Below, piece by piece: positions 6,334-9,103 of a DNA stretch of 9,103 nt (the first letter of the stretch is position 1; every line of letters begins with the position of its first letter). The translations under genes and the position numbers were made by a program. The DNA is from an uncultured Collinsella sp. (GTDB lineage Bacteria; Actinomycetota; Coriobacteriia; Coriobacteriales; Coriobacteriaceae), in the NCBI GenBank assembly GCA_900552185.1, contig URYT01000065.1, positions 1 to 9,103 on the forward strand. The letters are read 5' to 3'. Below the pieces are notes generated by a model. The model saw only the letters and a list, made by a program, of their open reading frames with translations, searched no databases and had not been told where the DNA came from.

Positions 6334-6407
6334 CTCAGTTATCTCTCATATTTTTCTCTCATCTTCCTGTCATCTCTCATATTAGAGACGAATGAGAGAC
6401 GAGAGAT
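6334..6407. repeat. TATCTCTC repeat cluster II, promoter-distal
   Basis: CTCAGTTATCTCTC (6334-6347) repeats exactly the 14 bases at 6169-6182, 165 bases away. TTTCTCTC (6353-6360) and CATCTCTC (6371-6378) follow, then reversed forms TTAGAGACG (6382-6390), GAGAGAC (6394-6400) and GAGAGAT (6401-6407). This cluster lies upstream of the AlbA_2 promoter and towards the peptidase gene. Confidence 0.7.
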
Positions 6408-6598
6408 ACGCGAGTGATGGACGAGCGAGGATTTTCGGACGGTCGGATATCGAGAGTGTCCAATTTTCCACGCTCGTGCGGCGGGCACGCGGGACCTATG
6501 CCCAATCCGCTGGCATCGTCGTCAGTTCGCCGCAGAGTCGCGGCCCCATATGGGTATACTCTCGAGGATTCGACTCGATTCGCCCCCGCTGGGGCGTC
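6408..6598. other. Leader region of the M16C peptidase gene
   Basis: No gene is seen here. TATACT (6555-6560) is a likely -10 for the peptidase gene, abutted by the perfect palindrome CCCATATGGG (6545-6554), but no good -35 lies 16-18 bases upstream. CGCCCC-CGCT-GGGGCG (6581-6596) forms a perfect 6-bp hairpin two bases before the ribosome site AAAGGAG (6599-6605). Confidence 0.4.
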
Positions 6599-6612
6599 AA
6601 AGGAGACTGCAT

Positions 6613-9103
6613 ATGTCCACCACCTCAACCGACCCGCGCGCCGCAGCCGCCGCGCTGCTGGTGCCCGACGCCACCTGCCATGGCTTTACCGTCGAGCGCT
6701 GCGAGACCGTGCCCGAGCTCGACTCGGACGCTTACGTGCTGCGCCACACTGCCTCGGGCGCTCGCCTGCTGTACCTGGCGTGCGACGACGAAAACAAGGC
6801 CTTTGCCATTGGCTTTAAGACGCCTCCGGCCGATTCCACCGGCGTGTTCCATATTCTTGAGCACTCGGTGCTGTGCGGATCGGCCAAGTTTCCCGTCAAG
6901 GAGCCGTTTGTCGACCTGATCAAGAGTTCCATGCAGACGTTCCTCAACGCCATGACCTACCCCGACAAGACCATCTACCCCGTTGCCACCACCAACGAGC
7001 AGGATCTGTACAACCTGATGGACGTGTATCTGGACGCGGTGTTCAACCCGGCCATCTATACCAAACCCACCATTTTTGAGCAGGAGGGCTGGCACTACGA
7101 GCTGGACCTGCCGGAGGGCGTCGAGGGCGAGGGCGGTGACAGCTTCGCGAGCCTGCGCGAGGGCACGCTGCGCTATAACGGCGTGGTGTTCAACGAGATG
7201 AAGGGCGCGCTGTCCGACCCCATGAGTGTGCTGGACGATGCCGTCAACGCCGCGCTCTATCCCGACACCGCCTATGCGCACGAGAGCGGCGGCGACCCGC
7301 GCGCGATTCCCGCGCTCACCTACGAGCAGTTCCTGGACACGCACGCGCGCCACTACAATCCTTCCAACTCCTACATCACGCTCTACGGCGACCTGGACGT
7401 GGACCGTGCACTGGCCTTTTTGGACGAACGTTATCTGTCGCAGCCGAGTGCCGCGAGCCGCCGCATGGACGCTGCCGTTGCCGCCGGCGAGGACCCGTCC
7501 ACGCTGGCGCCCAACCCGCTGGACGTGCAGGCGCCCGTGACCTGCGAGTACAAGCGCATCGAGATGGCCACCACGCCCGAGAACGCCCTGGTAGGCCTGG
7601 GCCTGGTGCTGGGCAGCGCGCTCGACCGCAAGCGCACGATCGCGGCGGATATCCTGTTCGAGGCACTGCTGGGTTCCAACGAGGCACCAGTTAAGAAGGC
7701 CATTCTGGCCGCCGGCCTGGGCGGCAACGTGGTGAGCTACACCGCGGCCGAGAGCCTGCAGCCCTACGAGCTCATCATGCTGCAAAACGCGCAGCCCGGC
7801 ATAGCGCGCGAGCTGCGTCGCGTGTTCCAGGACGCCTGCCGCGACCTGTGCGAGCACGGCGTTCCGCGCGAGCGCCTGGAGGCTATCATCAGCAGCAACG
7901 AGTACGACCTGCGCCAGCGCGACTACGGCATCGCCGACGGCGTGGCCATTGCGTGCGACGCGCTGAGCACCTGGCTCTACGATGACGACGCCGCGACGCT
8001 GGCGCTCAAGTACGGCCCGGTGTACGAGGAACTGCGTGGCGAGCTGGACGGCAGCTATTTTGAGGATCTGCTGCGCGAGCTGGTGCTGCAGAACGACCAC
8101 ATGGCGTTGGTCGAGCTGGTGCCGGTGGATGCCGCCGAGGGTTCGGAGGGTGCCGAGGCCGCCGAGCTGGCAGCCAAACGCGATGCCATGACCGATGCCG
8201 AGCTGGCCGACGTGGTCGAGCGCACGGCCGCGCTGCGTGCCGCACAGGAGGCGGAAGACACGCCCGAGGCCAAGGCCACGCTGCCGAGCCTGCGCGTGTC
8301 CGACATTGACGAGGCGCGCCCCGAGCCGCCGCTGGTCGTGGACACGACAGCGCCCATCCCCTGTCTGCGCCACGACATCCCCACCAACCGTTTGGCCTAC
8401 GCCATGCAGTATTTCGACCTGAGCTGCGTCGCCTTTGAGGACCTGCCCTATGTGACGCTGCTCTGCCGCCTGCTCAAACAGCTGCCCACGAGCGAGCACT
8501 CGGCCGAGGAGCTCGACAACTTGCTCGCCGGCAAGCTCGGCTTTTTGAGCTTTACGACCGAGGTCATGACGCAGCCCGACGTGGACGGCGTGCGCCCCTA
8601 CCTGCTGGTGAGCGCCGGCGCCCTGTCCGAAAAGATCGACGCGCTGGCGAGCCTGCCGCGCGAGGTGTGGTCGAGCACGCTGTTGCTCGATGCTGACGCC
8701 GACCGCGTGCGCGACGTGCTCACGCAGATTCGCATTGGGCTTGAGCAGGGCTTTATCAACAACGGACACTCGGCGGCGCTGGGTCGCGCGATGAGCTACA
8801 GCTCACCTTCGGCCGTGGTGCGCGAGCAGCTTTCGGGCGTGGACTTCTACCTGTTCCTGCGCGATCTGCTCGAGCACTTTGACGAGCGACTGGACGGCCT
8901 GCGCGCCAAGCTTGCCGAGCTGGCAGGCCGCATCTTTGTGACCGATGGCTGCATGGCGAGCTTTACCGGCAGCGACGAGGACTTTGACGCGTACTGGAAT
9001 GCTGCGGGCGACCTGGGGCTGGGCGCTGGCGACGGCGCCGATGCCGGCCGCAACGCGCTCGTGGTGCCGACGCCGTGCGACCGCCACGAGGCCTTTGTCA
9101 TCC
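6613..9103 (+). CDS. M16C (insulinase/PreP-like) zinc metallopeptidase, 3' end cut by window edge
   Basis: A large zinc peptidase that degrades unstructured peptides inside a closed two-half chamber. 830 codons are visible and the frame is open at the edge; the family is usually about 950-1,000 residues, so roughly 85% is present. The inverted zinc motif HILEH (H80, E83, H84) sits in STGVFHILEHSVLCGS, and the third ligand is E195 in YNGVVFNEMKGALSDP. Residues ~250-480 form the second M16-like domain and ~500-765 resemble the M16C-associated linker region, with an Ala/Glu-rich stretch near 517-565. GLEQGFINNGHSAALGRAMS is typical of that region. There is no signal peptide, so a cytoplasmic location is likely. 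The ATG is decided by AAAGGAG seven bases upstream. The gene is very G+C-rich (line 8281-8340 is 45/60). It is divergent from the AlbA_2 gene. Confidence 0.95.
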   Translation, partial: MSTTSTDPRAAAAALLVPDATCHGFTVERCETVPELDSDAYVLRHTASGARLLYLACDDENKAFAIGFKTPPADSTGVFHILEHSVLCGSAKFPVKEPFVDLIKSSMQTFLNAMTYPDKTIYPVATTNEQDLYNLMDVYLDAVFNPAIYTKPTIFEQEGWHYELDLPEGVEGEGGDSFASLREGTLRYNGVVFNEMKGALSDPMSVLDDAVNAALYPDTAYAHESGGDPRAIPALTYEQFLDTHARHYNPSNSYITLYGDLDVDRALAFLDERYLSQPSAASRRMDAAVAAGEDPSTLAPNPLDVQAPVTCEYKRIEMATTPENALVGLGLVLGSALDRKRTIAADILFEALLGSNEAPVKKAILAAGLGGNVVSYTAAESLQPYELIMLQNAQPGIARELRRVFQDACRDLCEHGVPRERLEAIISSNEYDLRQRDYGIADGVAIACDALSTWLYDDDAATLALKYGPVYEELRGELDGSYFEDLLRELVLQNDHMALVELVPVDAAEGSEGAEAAELAAKRDAMTDAELADVVERTAALRAAQEAEDTPEAKATLPSLRVSDIDEARPEPPLVVDTTAPIPCLRHDIPTNRLAYAMQYFDLSCVAFEDLPYVTLLCRLLKQLPTSEHSAEELDNLLAGKLGFLSFTTEVMTQPDVDGVRPYLLVSAGALSEKIDALASLPREVWSSTLLLDADADRVRDVLTQIRIGLEQGFINNGHSAALGRAMSYSSPSAVVREQLSGVDFYLFLRDLLEHFDERLDGLRAKLAELAGRIFVTDGCMASFTGSDEDFDAYWNAAGDLGLGAGDGADAGRNALVVPTPCDRHEAFVI

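Noticed and set aside
6165..6407. CRISPR-like array
   Set aside because: The repeats are only 7-14 bases, face both ways, have spacers of 0-10 bases within clusters, and no cas genes are near.
6625..8769. 714-codon open frame on the minus strand
   Set aside because: It lies entirely antisense to the M16C gene, whose zinc motif and length are clear. The product is His/Val/Gln/Arg-rich noise of the kind created opposite G+C-biased codons.

Overview
The window looks like a chromosome segment from a high-G+C Gram-positive bacterium. I infer Actinomycetota, probably Coriobacteriia of the Collinsella type. The grounds are strong Shine-Dalgarno sites, very high third-position G+C in the M16C peptidase gene (one sampled 60-base line, 8281-8340, is 45/60 G+C), GTG starts, and the mix of an EamA transporter, an M16C peptidase and an AlbA_2/HATPase_4 protein. 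Neither genus nor species can be proved from the sequence alone.

Layout. At the left edge, on the minus strand, is a 3'-truncated EamA/DMT-family transporter (1-941). A 289-base gap, ending in a clear promoter, leads to a complete tRNA-Val(GAC) gene with encoded CCA (1231-1305) and its own intrinsic terminator. Next come a possible 54-residue small ORF on the minus strand (1431-1595), a DUF5710-type protein with a split four-cysteine motif (1623-2309, plus), and a minus-strand pair: an HNH nuclease of the predicted-restriction-endonuclease type (2755-3846) followed by a 94-residue double-CxxC protein (2348-2632). An unrecognised 163-residue protein follows on the plus strand (4053-4544). The AlbA_2/HATPase_4/winged-helix protein (4645-6111, minus) comes next. 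After it lies a roughly 500-base, AT-rich, repeat-filled divergent control region (6112-6612), and the right edge holds the 5' 830 codons of an M16C (PreP-like) zinc metallopeptidase (from 6613, plus).

How it fits together. The two ends (transporter plus tRNA on the left, peptidase on the right) look like ordinary chromosome. The middle, about 1400-6400, reads as accessory: unrelated small genes on alternating strands, lower G+C in places (line 3421-3480 is 31/60), an HNH nuclease and an AlbA_2 ATPase-like protein. No integrase, transposase or duplicated tRNA end is visible, so calling it an island is inference.

The most striking non-coding feature is an array of TTATCTCTC-type elements in both orientations. 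It lies on both sides of the predicted promoter of the AlbA_2 gene, and the promoter-proximal half would be transcribed into that gene's own leader. A second notable point is that the HNH gene appears to be transcribed leaderless, starting at its GTG codon.
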